64,000 nucleotides of DNA from Lachnospiraceae bacterium RM5 (GTDB taxonomy: Bacteria; Bacillota; Clostridia; Lachnospirales; Lachnospiraceae): the NCBI GenBank assembly GCA_900110975.1, contig FOFK01000002.1, positions 446,318 to 510,317 of the forward strand, given 5' to 3'. The first letter of the stretch is position 1. Each line of letters starts with the position of its first letter. Shown here in pieces: positions 1 through 6,811 of this stretch. The translations under genes were made by a program, and so were the position numbers. The notes below the pieces were generated by a model. That model saw nothing but the letters and a program-made list of their open reading frames with translations, did not search any database and had not been told where the DNA came from.

Positions 1-168
1 GCCGACTACTAGAATTTTAGCATTTTTCCCTTCTCGCTAGTAATTTCGCCTCGGCGATTACTAGAATCTCAGCAAATTTTCCTTCTCGCTAGTAATTCCA
101 CTTTGGCGACTACTAGAATCTCAGCAATTTTTCCATCTCGCTAGTAATTCCACTTTGGCAACTACTCC
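1..168. repeat. 52-bp palindromic tandem repeat, about 3 copies
   Basis: The motif CTAGAATCTCAGCA recurs with starts at 9, 61 and 113, an exact 52-bp period. Each unit carries an inverted pair, TTACTAG on the left and CTAGTAA on the right, separated by about 25 bases, so each can fold into a hairpin. The array is cut by the window edge, so the true copy number is unknown. No coding potential is seen. It has the same design, with a different sequence, as the arrays near 27.4, 44.1 and 59.3 kb. Confidence 0.85.
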
Positions 169-171
169 GAT

Positions 172-234
172 TTATTAATATACATCCATCCTTCTAAAAA
201 ATTCTTGTCCAATAAAAAATCAAATAAATCTATT
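172..234 (-). pseudogene. 3' scrap of an AAA ATPase (DUF4143-type) gene
   Basis: On the minus strand this stretch reads IIDLFDFLLDKNFLEG, closely matching the last residues (TIDLFDFLLDKSLLEG) of the ATPase encoded at 2243-3574. The DNA similarity runs about 60 bases. The original stop codon is changed, so the frame runs on a few codons (WMYINK). Upstream of the match the reading frame continues into unrelated sequence, so this is a recombination scrap of a second copy, not a gene. Confidence 0.7.
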
Positions 235-303
235 ATCTCCTGTCTGAATGCCCATAAATCCACGGCATATTCCCAGCTTGGTTCAAGTTCAATACCTTTC
301 GAT

Positions 304-780
304 CTATAAAGTGTACTGCATAAAGTTTCCGTTATGTTGAAAACCGTATGCCGTGTATAGCTTTACTCCCATATCCGAAGCAGTAATCTGAACAGCTCCG
401 CATCCATAGTTTCTCGCCTCCTCAATGACTCTATGGAGAAGTTCTTTTGCAATCCCCATTCTTCTGTAATCAGGATCAGTATACATACTTGAAAGAAGTC
501 CTATTTTGCCCGTCGGGCAACTAAAGTACGGTGGTTTTTCCACAAATGACATTCCACTCGTCCCGATAATCTTATCTCCATCCATAGCAAGCCAGGAAAC
601 AAATGTCCCATCAGCCATATGTCTATGATAAAAATCCTTCAATGCTGACTCCATATCAACCCCTTCCGGCACAGTCTTTCCTGAGACCGTATATTCTTCG
701 GTAAGCTGCGAGATTCTCATATTAATAAATTTATCCAATTCAACATCCGAAAGTTTTTTATATACAACCTGCATTTTCAT
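304..780 (-). CDS. GNAT family N-acetyltransferase
   Basis: A 158-residue GNAT-fold acetyltransferase that would move an acetyl group from acetyl-CoA to an amine; the substrate is not predictable. The acetyl-CoA pyrophosphate-binding motif is visible as YRRMGIAKELLHRVIEEA (R-x-x-G-x-A), preceded by the beta-4 strand with SSMYTDPDYR and followed by the terminal YTAYGFQ segment usual for the fold. The start at 780 is chosen because GGAGG lies 10 bases upstream at 791-795; the longer frame from 810 has no such site. The first codons overlap the 3' end of the neighbouring broken GNAT gene. Length is normal for the family, and the gene looks intact in a region where its neighbours are damaged. Confidence 0.85.
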   Translation of the reverse strand: MKMQVVYKKLSDVELDKFINMRISQLTEEYTVSGKTVPEGVDMESALKDFYHRHMADGTFVSWLAMDGDKIIGTSGMSFVEKPPYFSCPTGKIGLLSSMYTDPDYRRMGIAKELLHRVIEEARNYGCGAVQITASDMGVKLYTAYGFQHNGNFMQYTL

Positions 781-1132
781 TCTGCTTATACCTCCAACTC
801 CATATTGCATTTAATTCCTCCACTTGCTTCATATAGCTTTCATCATGAATATCACAATCCAAACTATCCGGTTCGTAGAATTTTCCTTTATGGGCGGACA
901 ATCCATTTTCCTGAAGTTCATATCCCATAAAAGCATCAAAATTCGAACCATCCGGCATTGTTATTCCATATTGATTGGCAGTCTTAAACCCAAATTTAGG
1001 ATAATATTCCGGTACATAAGCCGGATCATCCCATATCCTATGAACCAAATAATGCTCATCGCACCCAGGCATATTAAGATTCCAAAATGCCTTTTTCGCT
1101 ATATACTCAACCAACAACATCTCCTTAGCCAA
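758..1132 (-). pseudogene. GNAT acetyltransferase with internal deletion
   Basis: The N-terminal part (KKAFWNLNMPGCDEHYLVHR) matches the start of a common clostridial GNAT family, and the C-terminal part (YYPKFGFKTANQYGITMPDG) matches that family's end. In intact members about 60-70 residues lie between them, including the central strands and the R-x-x-G-x-G/A acetyl-CoA loop; here the two parts are joined almost directly around residue 37. The first residues are also shorter than usual. The frame opens with TTG at 1132 or ATG at 1120 next to an AAGGAG. Without the cofactor loop the product should not be an active acetyltransferase. The deletion is inferred from family knowledge and needs an alignment. 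Confidence 0.7.
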
Positions 1133-1163
1133 TTATATTCAAAGTTAATTTCTTATAACATAC

Positions 1164-1394
1164 TCAAATATCAAAACTTCGTATCTCCTTGCCAATTCCA
1201 TCACATATAAACTCCGGCATAGTTAACACCCTTCCATCTTCTTTTCTAATTACAACAGGCGTATGTCCGTACCCACCAACATAGCCTTCATCACCAGAAA
1301 ACCCAAAAACAAATGCATTTTCATATTCTGTACAATTATCTATTTTCTCTTTTCTTTGTCTCGCAATTTCTAATGCTTCCTCAAATGATATCAT
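1164..1394 (-). CDS. Small conserved hypothetical protein
   Basis: A 76-residue soluble protein beginning MISFEEALEIARQRKEKID, with a glycine/tyrosine-rich centre (GFSGDEGYVGGYGH) and a conserved-looking end (MPEFICDGIGKEIRSFDI). The start at 1394 is supported by AGGAGG at 1402-1407, seven bases upstream; the longer frame from 1427 lacks a site. No signal peptide or membrane segment is seen. The opening helix and strand pattern faintly recall small immunity-type proteins (Imm35/YrhB-like), but this is only an impression and no function is claimed. It lies between the broken GNAT gene and a terminator-bounded GrpB gene, probably as its own unit. Confidence 0.6.
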   Translation of the reverse strand: MISFEEALEIARQRKEKIDNCTEYENAFVFGFSGDEGYVGGYGHTPVVIRKEDGRVLTMPEFICDGIGKEIRSFDI

Positions 1395-1590
1395 TTGATT
1401 TCCTCCTTTTTTTGACAACAACAGCATTTACAGTATGTTTATTAATCCCTTTTTCAATTTTATAATACACCCGTACGATTATTTTTTCAAAAAGGATTTT
1501 AAAGTTTAGTTAAACGACCGTTAATGTTTCCACTTTTGCATTTTTTTAAACATCGGTAATATAAAAAACTGATTAACGTAAAAATAAAAA

Positions 1591-1628
1591 AGACAAATAA
1601 AAAGCTATCCTGCTTATTGCAGAATAGC
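1591..1628 (-). terminator. Rho-independent terminator of the GrpB gene
   Basis: Read on the minus strand: stem GCTATTCTGC, loop AATAA, stem GCAGGATAGC (1604-1628), followed by a T-rich run. It lies just downstream of the stop codon of the gene at 1659. Almost the same 45-bp stretch is found at 5381-5428. Confidence 0.85.
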
Positions 1629-1658
1629 CTAAAGTTTCAAATGGCTTATGTATGTAAA

Positions 1659-2198
1659 TCAAACTCTTCCACCTTCACGCCAGCAATGTGCTTTATCAAT
1701 AATCTCGCCGATCAATTCACTTTTCGATATCGTATAGGTTTCTCTGTCTTCCGGATACTTTTTTGCCAACAGCTCTTTTAGTTTAGAATAAGCCTTAGCA
1801 TCCTCTATATGACAGTTAAGATAATCTCTCATGTTCACATAGTTGTTCCATTCTTCCGAATCATAAATCACAGCATGAATGTGGTGTGTCCTTATATCGC
1901 ACTCCCCACAAATGTATAAGTATTGCTGAGGATGATCCTGCCCCCTGAAAATAAAACCATTTTCCTCAAGAATACTATTCTTGGACATAAGTTCATCAAA
2001 ATCAGATACCCCAACGGCGATATCAATAATAGGTTTTGCACAAATCCCTTTTATAGCCGTACTTCCAATGTGCTGCGCATCGACTAAAACATCTTGGAGA
2101 ATACTATGCAGCTTTGAAATAGTTTCTGCTGCGTTTACCTCCCACTTGTTGTTATGAGGTTCAACTAACACTGTACCTCGACGTAACCCTAAACTCAT
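1659..2198 (-). CDS. GrpB family nucleotidyltransferase-like protein (UPF0157)
   Basis: A 179-residue GrpB/UPF0157 protein, a branch of the nucleotidyltransferase fold of unknown substrate. The family signature HIGSTAIKGICAKPIIDI is present (GST near residue 45 with the K-P-x-x-D core), as are the later histidines (THHIHAVIY). Length is normal (about 170-180). The start at 2198 has AGGAGG seven bases upstream. It is followed by a strong terminator and lies just downstream of the minus-strand ATPase gene with a 44-base gap. In related bacteria such genes are scattered single accessory genes; no pathway can be inferred from this context. Confidence 0.9.
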   Translation of the reverse strand: MSLGLRRGTVLVEPHNNKWEVNAAETISKLHSILQDVLVDAQHIGSTAIKGICAKPIIDIAVGVSDFDELMSKNSILEENGFIFRGQDHPQQYLYICGECDIRTHHIHAVIYDSEEWNNYVNMRDYLNCHIEDAKAYSKLKELLAKKYPEDRETYTISKSELIGEIIDKAHCWREGGRV

Positions 2199-2242
2199 AA
2201 GTGCCTCCTTTTCTCGACAAATTCCAATTTGTTAATATACAT

Positions 2243-3574
2243 CTACCCTTCTAAAAGACTCTTGTCCAATAAGAAATCGAATAAATCTATTGTCAATATA
2301 CCTTTGTCATCATACATTGGATTCAAACCCGTTTTAGCAACTACTATTTTCTTGAAAGAATCATCTATATTATTAAGACTTTTTTTCTCCTGTTCTTGCT
2401 TTGAGCTTTCATTCATCGATAATGCCGATTGAAGATAAAACTTTTGATTTCCTTTTGTGGCCACAAAATCCACTTCCAATGCCTTCTGTGAGTAGATATG
2501 CTTGCCATTGACATCGATTTTTTCTGTTTTTTCACTAATATTGACTTCGCCAATATCAACATTAAATCCTCTATACCTTAGTTCATTATATATAATATTC
2601 TCCATAATATGGGTTTCTTCTATTTGCCTAAAGTTTAATCTAGCATTTCTTACTCCAATATCCTCAAAATAAAGTTTAAATGGAGATCCTATATATTTTC
2701 TTCTCTTTATATTGTATTTCTTGGCTTTTGAAACCACAAAGGCATCCTGAAAATAGTCTATATAGTCACCTACTGTATCAGCAGTAATGCTTTTATCCAA
2801 CACGCTTCTAAATGTATTAGTTATCTTTCTTGCGTTTACAGGACTACCTATCATAGACGCTAGAATATCAAATGTATCTGCGAGTTCCACTTTTTTCTTA
2901 ATCTTGTTATGCGTAATAATATCTTTCAGATAGGTTTCCTTACACAAATTTTCAAGATACGATAATTTTTCTTCCTCACTTCTCATCTGTGCCACAAGAG
3001 GGATTCCTCCAGTAACAACATATTCTCTCCATGCTTTTTCCGGTGTAATATCAATTCCCTCCATGTATTCTGAGAAAGCAAGCGGAAGCACATGAATTAT
3101 CGTACCTCTTCCTTTAAACTCTGTTGCAATGTCTGATGACAAAAATCTAGAATTAGATCCCGTAACATAAATGTCAAAGTTATTGTGTCTTAATAAACCA
3201 TTAAGTGTCCCTACAAATCCATCCAATAATTGAACCTCGTCAAGTAATAAATAGAATTCATCTTTTTCATTGGTTTTATCCTTTATATATGCCCTAAACT
3301 TTTTCGCATTTATATAGAATACATTTGGACTTATTTCAATTCTCGTTGGCTCATCTAAAAAATATGAATCAAGCAAATCTATATTTTCATCAGAGTCAAA
3401 CGCAAAACGAATTATATTTGTACTTGAAACACCTGTATTCAAAAGATATTTGTAATATAGTTCATTCAATAGATATGACTTTCCAGCTCGTCTGGCGCCT
3501 GTTATTACCTTTATTAAGCCATTCTGCTTACGATCAATCAGGCGATTTAAATATACTTCTCTAGAATACTCCAT
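2243..3574 (-). CDS. AAA family ATPase with C-terminal DUF4143 domain
   Basis: A 443-residue soluble ATPase. Walker A is TGARRAGKSYLL near residue 24, Walker B is FYLLLDEVQLL near residue 110, and a sensor-type VTGSNSRFLSSD follows. The C-terminal half (from about residue 200) fits DUF4143, whose end has a restriction-nuclease-like core (YNELRYRGFNVDIGEV, then ALEVDFVA). Such proteins are abundant in Clostridia and Bacteroidia and often occur as several paralogues; their role is unsettled. The start at 3574 is chosen because GGGAG lies eight bases upstream (3583-3587). A scrap of a second copy lies at 172-234. It stands alone between the GrpB gene and a divergent acetyltransferase. Confidence 0.88.
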   Translation of the reverse strand: MEYSREVYLNRLIDRKQNGLIKVITGARRAGKSYLLNELYYKYLLNTGVSSTNIIRFAFDSDENIDLLDSYFLDEPTRIEISPNVFYINAKKFRAYIKDKTNEKDEFYLLLDEVQLLDGFVGTLNGLLRHNNFDIYVTGSNSRFLSSDIATEFKGRGTIIHVLPLAFSEYMEGIDITPEKAWREYVVTGGIPLVAQMRSEEEKLSYLENLCKETYLKDIITHNKIKKKVELADTFDILASMIGSPVNARKITNTFRSVLDKSITADTVGDYIDYFQDAFVVSKAKKYNIKRRKYIGSPFKLYFEDIGVRNARLNFRQIEETHIMENIIYNELRYRGFNVDIGEVNISEKTEKIDVNGKHIYSQKALEVDFVATKGNQKFYLQSALSMNESSKQEQEKKSLNNIDDSFKKIVVAKTGLNPMYDDKGILTIDLFDFLLDKSLLEG

Positions 3575-3680
3575 GTTATAATCTCCCTTTTCCAAAGTTC
3601 TTTGATTTATATCGATTATATTATACGTGATATTAAAACTTCTTTCAATTCTCTTTCAATTCTTTTCTCATACTTATAAA

Positions 3681-4235
3681 ATGTCAAGACCTAATGTACA
3701 AAAAGTACATTCTTATAGTATCATTTACAAAGCGGTAGATGAAATGATGCGTGCCAGGACTCTCTGTGCAAAAGCGAATGCCTGTATGCCGGATGATCCG
3801 ATATATGTGACTTATCTCGAAGAGCTCTTTGGCAGGAAGCTTGATGATGTTCGCATCCTTACCCCTTTTATCTGTGATTTCGGTAATCGTGTGAAATTCG
3901 GGAAGAATGTCTTCATCAACCATTCTGCTATCCTATCCGCATCCGGCGGAATCGAATTTGAAGACGGTGCCATGTCAGCACCGGGGCTCAGGATTGCAAC
4001 CATCAATCATGACATGAATGAACGCCATACCAAATACACCTATGGGAAAGTACCTGTGAAGAAAAATGCCTGGCTCGGAATGAATGTAACTATCTGTCCC
4101 GGCGTCACGATTGGCGAATATGCCGTAGTAGCTGCAGGTGCAGTTGTCACAAAGGATGTTCCGGATCATGCCGTTGTAGGTGGTGTACCGGCAAAAGTCA
4201 TCAAATACCTTGACCCGTCCGAACAGAAGGAATAG
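3681..4235 (+). CDS. Hexapeptide-repeat O-acetyltransferase (Maa/LacA-like)
   Basis: A 184-residue sugar or maltose O-acetyltransferase-like protein using acetyl-CoA. The left-handed beta-helix is shown by hexapeptide repeats from about residue 70 (FGKNVFINHSAILSA) to the end (ITI/VTIGEYAVVAAGAVVTKDV, GGVPAKVI); the catalytic-type histidine is in ATINHDM. The N-terminal helical region (MMRARTLCAKANACMPDDP) fits the family, but no ribosome binding site precedes ATG 3681 and the DNA just upstream belongs to the ATPase promoter region, so the true 5' end may have been lost. The gene is richer in G+C than its surroundings. An aldo/keto reductase start with its own AGGAGG follows 12 bases downstream, indicating that a piece of a foreign operon was inserted. 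Confidence 0.8.
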   Translation: MSRPNVQKVHSYSIIYKAVDEMMRARTLCAKANACMPDDPIYVTYLEELFGRKLDDVRILTPFICDFGNRVKFGKNVFINHSAILSASGGIEFEDGAMSAPGLRIATINHDMNERHTKYTYGKVPVKKNAWLGMNVTICPGVTIGEYAVVAAGAVVTKDVPDHAVVGGVPAKVIKYLDPSEQKE

Positions 4236-4247
4236 GAGGAAATCGCA

Positions 4248-4304
4248 ATGGAAAACATAACATTAAACAATGGGATCAAATGCCCCGTAGTTGGAATCGG
4301 AACC
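4248..4304 (+). pseudogene. Aldo/keto reductase, first 19 codons only
   Basis: After an AGGAGGAAATCGCA leader the frame reads MENITLNNGIKCPVVGIGT, the typical first strand and glycine turn of aldo/keto reductases. From 4305 on the frame turns into unrelated sequence and stops within about 35 codons, because the oppositely oriented lipoprotein gene begins exactly there. The rest of the reductase is absent, so this is a truncated 5' fragment marking the right edge of an inserted segment. Confidence 0.8.
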
Positions 4305-5051
4305 TTATTCACTATCCTGATTTATAGTTATCCAAATAGCCGGTCTAATTCCATAATACCAATCTACATAGTCTGTATTATCTTCTATAGCTCCTGCCTT
4401 TGAAACGTAAGGTGCTTTATCCAGAGTCCCGTTTCCACAAACCCAATACCAACACCCCTCTTTATTTTCAAAACCGCTATTCTGAGTATCCCTTGCGGCA
4501 AGCTTTGTTATTTCTGTCGGCTCACTAATTCTCTCATCATCTGAATGAAAATATGTCTCCATTTCTGTTTTATTCAGAATAAAGACTAAATCATATGTTT
4601 CAATACCGTCTGATGTAATAACCGTATCTACCATTCTATTCATTTCTTCCTGATCAAATGCTTCTCTGTAAAAATCCTTGTTAAGCCAGGTCCTCAGACT
4701 GCACGTTGACCAATTCACTTTTTCATCTGTCTCATTATACTTCTGCCAATCCAAAACACATTTACTTATCAAAAGAGCCTTTCCATCTTTCACCACCAAA
4801 ACTTTCCATTCTATAGGTTCATCACCATTATTATCATCTCCATCTTGCTCATATGTTCCAAACTCTACATACTGACCTACCTGTATTTGTAAATCATTAT
4901 TATTATTTTCTGTACCAGAATTGCTTTCAACCTTCGATTGTTTAACCTTATCATCTAATACAGTCACTTTATCACCGCATGAAGTCAAAAGTCCGACTGT
5001 CAAGATGCAACTTACACCACAAAATATAATTTTTTTTATTTCTCTTTTCAT
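4305..5051 (-). CDS. DUF6273-type lipoprotein
   Basis: A 248-residue secreted lipoprotein of unknown function. Residues 1-25 form a lipoprotein signal (MKREIKK, hydrophobic core, LTSC lipobox with the lipidated cysteine), followed by an Asn/Glu-rich linker of about 30 residues. The remaining domain begins VGQYVEFGTYEQ, contains EPIEWKVL and WSTCSLRTWLNKDFY, and ends YGIRPAIWI, the pattern of DUF6273 proteins that are common in gut Clostridia. The start at 5051 rather than 5090 is preferred because the signal peptide begins there and AAGGATGG lies just upstream. The stop codon sits exactly at the junction with the reductase fragment, so the last few residues may not be original. Confidence 0.8.
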   Translation of the reverse strand: MKREIKKIIFCGVSCILTVGLLTSCGDKVTVLDDKVKQSKVESNSGTENNNNDLQIQVGQYVEFGTYEQDGDDNNGDEPIEWKVLVVKDGKALLISKCVLDWQKYNETDEKVNWSTCSLRTWLNKDFYREAFDQEEMNRMVDTVITSDGIETYDLVFILNKTEMETYFHSDDERISEPTEITKLAARDTQNSGFENKEGCWYWVCGNGTLDKAPYVSKAGAIEDNTDYVDWYYGIRPAIWITINQDSE

Positions 5052-5212
5052 ATTTCCATCCTTCCCATACTTATATTCATATAATTTCAATAAAACATCT
5101 ATTATATATTATAAAAAATCAATTCCGTACGCAATACATTATGCATTGCATATTGTAACATTTACTTAATGTATAATTTGCAATATTATATACATTATGG
5201 GAGGTGTTGAAT

Positions 5213-5428
5213 ATGTATTTTCAACTTAAAGAAAACAAAAAGAAAACAGAAAACAAGACTATACGTTTTCCTGTTGCTTTAATAGACCAAATATAAGACG
5301 TAATCCAAAGCCAAGATATAACTTTCTCAAGCTTTGTTTTGCAAGCCTGTGAATATGCTCTAAACAATATGGAGAATTTAAAAAAAAGACAAGTAAAAAG
5401 CTATCCTGCTTATTGCAGAATAGCCTAA
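5213..5428 (+). pseudogene. Ribbon-helix-helix (YlcI/YnfO-like) small DNA-binding protein, nonsense-broken
   Basis: GGGAGG precedes ATG 5213. The frame reads MYFQLKENKKKTENKTIRFP then VALIDQI, meets an in-frame TAA at 5294-5296, and continues in the same frame with DVIQSQDITFSSFVLQACEY and ALNNMEN before a final stop at 5426. The basic ENKTIRFP strand followed by two helices is the usual layout of small clostridial ribbon-helix-helix proteins, so a single base change (for example CAA or GAA to TAA) appears to have broken it. The last 20 codons run through the terminator stem shared with the convergent gene and probably are not native. Confidence 0.7.
5381..5424 (-). terminator. Rho-independent terminator of the winged-helix gene
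   Basis: On the minus strand: stem GCTATTCTGC, loop AATAA, stem GCAGGATAGC (5400-5424), then a T-rich tract through 5381. It directly follows the stop of the gene at 5425 and is a near-identical copy of the terminator at 1591-1628. Confidence 0.85.
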
Positions 5429-5619
5429 AACTTGTTCTTATTTTCAACTGGTTCCCACTTACACCTGACAGGCGAAGTAATATATCCTTCTTTTTTCATC
5501 TCCGCAAATACCTTGTCAATAACCTTTCGTTCAAGTCCGGTCAATTCAGCGACTTTGCCGGCGTTTAAAGGTTCACCAGCTTTTCTCATAATCTCTAATA
5601 TCTGTTCCTTTTCACTCAC
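5425..5619 (-). CDS. Small winged-helix DNA-binding protein
   Basis: A 64-residue protein formed almost only of a winged-helix unit: helix 1 EKEQILEIMRKAGEP, helix-turn-helix KVAELTGLERKVIDKVFAEM, wing KKEGYITSPVRCKW. Similar stand-alone proteins are common in Lachnospiraceae and methanogens; a DNA-binding regulatory role is inferred. The start is a GTG at 5619, eight bases after AGGAG (5628-5632); an ATG at 5646 is possible but has no site. It is monocistronic, with its own terminator. Confidence 0.75.
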   Translation of the reverse strand: MSEKEQILEIMRKAGEPLNAGKVAELTGLERKVIDKVFAEMKKEGYITSPVRCKWEPVENKNKF

Positions 5620-5742
5620 AACAATCTCTCCTTTTAAATGATTCATAATCCATAGTGTGTTTTATCCTTTCACTTTTTGTGTCGGCTCCGGATCGTCATC
5701 CTCGGCCTTGGGGTGATGGCATGAAAAAAGAATACTCAAAAC

Positions 5743-5976
5743 CTACCACTTTCCTACCAAAAACCTACTTTTTTCAAAAAAACACAAAAAATCGGCATCA
5801 AATCCATTTCTGAACTCTTTGCCGATTCTCTGCTTTTCCTTCTTTCGATTGTAAGTCTTTCCGCTCGGTACGCTCCTTGTCACGGGATTTAATTCTCCCC
5901 AGGTGCGTCTCTTCTTTGCGTGATACTCGCGCTGCGCCTTCTTACTTCGCTTATCCAGCGAAACATACTTGTTCAT
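5743..5976 (-). CDS. Small basic conserved hypothetical protein
   Basis: A 77-residue, strongly basic protein starting MNKYVSLDKRSKKAQREYHA and containing the conserved-looking stretch WGELNPVTRSVPSGKTYNRK. GGGAGG lies nine bases before ATG 5976, which decides the start; the longer frame from 6066 has no site and overlaps the antitoxin gene. Short proteins of this type are frequent in Clostridia, often near toxin-antitoxin or mobile genes, but have no assigned role. The composition suggests nucleic-acid binding, which is inference. Its base composition is less AT-rich than the core genome. Confidence 0.65.
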   Translation of the reverse strand: MNKYVSLDKRSKKAQREYHAKKRRTWGELNPVTRSVPSGKTYNRKKEKQRIGKEFRNGFDADFLCFFEKSRFLVGKW

Positions 5977-6052
5977 GGCTGATACCTCCCATATTATATT
6001 TGCTTGCCCACCCATTATATCGGATGGGCAGCTGTCTGTCATAATATCTGTA

Positions 6053-6343
6053 TCATTTTCTAACACTTGCTTTAGGCGTGAACGATATGTTCAAAACCAT
6101 ATCCATCCCCTCTGCAAGCCTCTGTAATAGCTTAATGGAAGGATTTCTTGTTCCATTCTCCAACTTGCTGATCTCGGTTTGAGCGATTCCGGTTCTCTCA
6201 GCAAGTTCTTTCTGCGTAATATTCTGCGAGATGCGAGCATCGATGATTGCTCGGATTACGTTCATTTCCGGTTGGATCTCCTCATATGCCTTTGCAAATT
6301 CAGGATCATTCATCTTTTTTGTTTTATACTCTTTGAGATTCAT
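6053..6343 (-). CDS. XRE-family antitoxin (HigA-type)
   Basis: A 96-residue protein with a helix-turn-helix of the XRE class at about residues 35-90 (TQKELAERTGIAQTEISKLE) after an N-terminal helix beginning MNLKEYKTKKMNDPEFAKAY, the layout of HigA antitoxins that follow a RelE/HigB-like toxin. It starts one base after the toxin stop codon, with AGGAGG inside the toxin 3' end, so the two are translationally linked. It should bind and neutralise the toxin and repress the pair's own promoter, where a 14-bp palindrome lies. Confidence 0.9.
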   Translation of the reverse strand: MNLKEYKTKKMNDPEFAKAYEEIQPEMNVIRAIIDARISQNITQKELAERTGIAQTEISKLENGTRNPSIKLLQRLAEGMDMVLNISFTPKASVRK

Positions 6344-6344
6344 G

Positions 6345-6698
6345 TTATCCCTCCTTATGGCGACTTAACCAATCTGCACGCCGTTCTTTTGCCAGCTTAA
6401 GTTCTTTAGCCGGTGTCTTCTGCGTTTTCTTAACAAATCCGTTTGTCGCTACAATCTTCTTTCCTACATAAAAGAAATACATCACTCTTGTGATATTACT
6501 TCCTTGTTTGCAGCGCAGTTCAAAAATACCATCCTCAAGATGTTCTGAGTAGGGCATACGTAATTCCGTCCCCTTCTCTTCAAGTATTTCCATAAGTCCT
6601 ACTAACTTTGCAGACATCTTGGGATCCAGAGAATCCAAAAACTCCACTACCGGCTCACTTCCGTCTCCGCTTGAGTAAAATTCTATTTCAAACGCCAT
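6345..6698 (-). CDS. RelE/HigB-type toxin (Gp49-like)
   Basis: A 117-residue RelE/ParE-superfamily toxin of the Gp49/HigB type, expected to be a ribosome-dependent mRNA interferase. Visible family marks are FYSSGDGSEPVVEFLDSLD near the start, the strand ELRMPYSEHLEDGIFELRCK, the RVMYFFYVGKKIVATNGFVK core, and the C-terminal helix ELKLAKERRADWL. The start at 6698 is followed directly by the conserved MAFEIEFY and preceded by AGAGGAAAC; an upstream ATG at 6740 falls inside the promoter. The toxin is first and the antitoxin second, the order typical of higBA. Confidence 0.88.
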   Translation of the reverse strand: MAFEIEFYSSGDGSEPVVEFLDSLDPKMSAKLVGLMEILEEKGTELRMPYSEHLEDGIFELRCKQGSNITRVMYFFYVGKKIVATNGFVKKTQKTPAKELKLAKERRADWLSRHKEG

Positions 6699-6719
6699 AA
6701 AGTTTCCTCTTCTGTATTC

Positions 6720-6748
6720 ATTATATGAGATATATCTCAATCTGTCAA
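6720..6748 (-). promoter_or_regulatory. Promoter with palindromic operator for the toxin-antitoxin pair
   Basis: On the minus strand, TTGACA (6743-6748) and TATAAT (6720-6725) are separated by exactly 17 bases. The spacer contains the perfect 14-bp palindrome TGAGATATATCTCA at 6726-6739. The -10 box ends 22 bases before the toxin start at 6698. This is a consensus sigma-A promoter with the likely autoregulatory binding site of the XRE antitoxin placed between its two boxes. Confidence 0.85.
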
Positions 6749-6811
6749 TACTTCTCTTACATTCCTGCTTACTATTTGACCATTATTATTTGACCTTACT
6801 ATGGACCCTTA

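Noticed and set aside
3627-3680. N-terminal extension of the acetyltransferase from 3627
   Set aside because: The extra 18 residues are hydrophobic, without ribosome binding site, and overlap the promoter region of the divergent ATPase gene.
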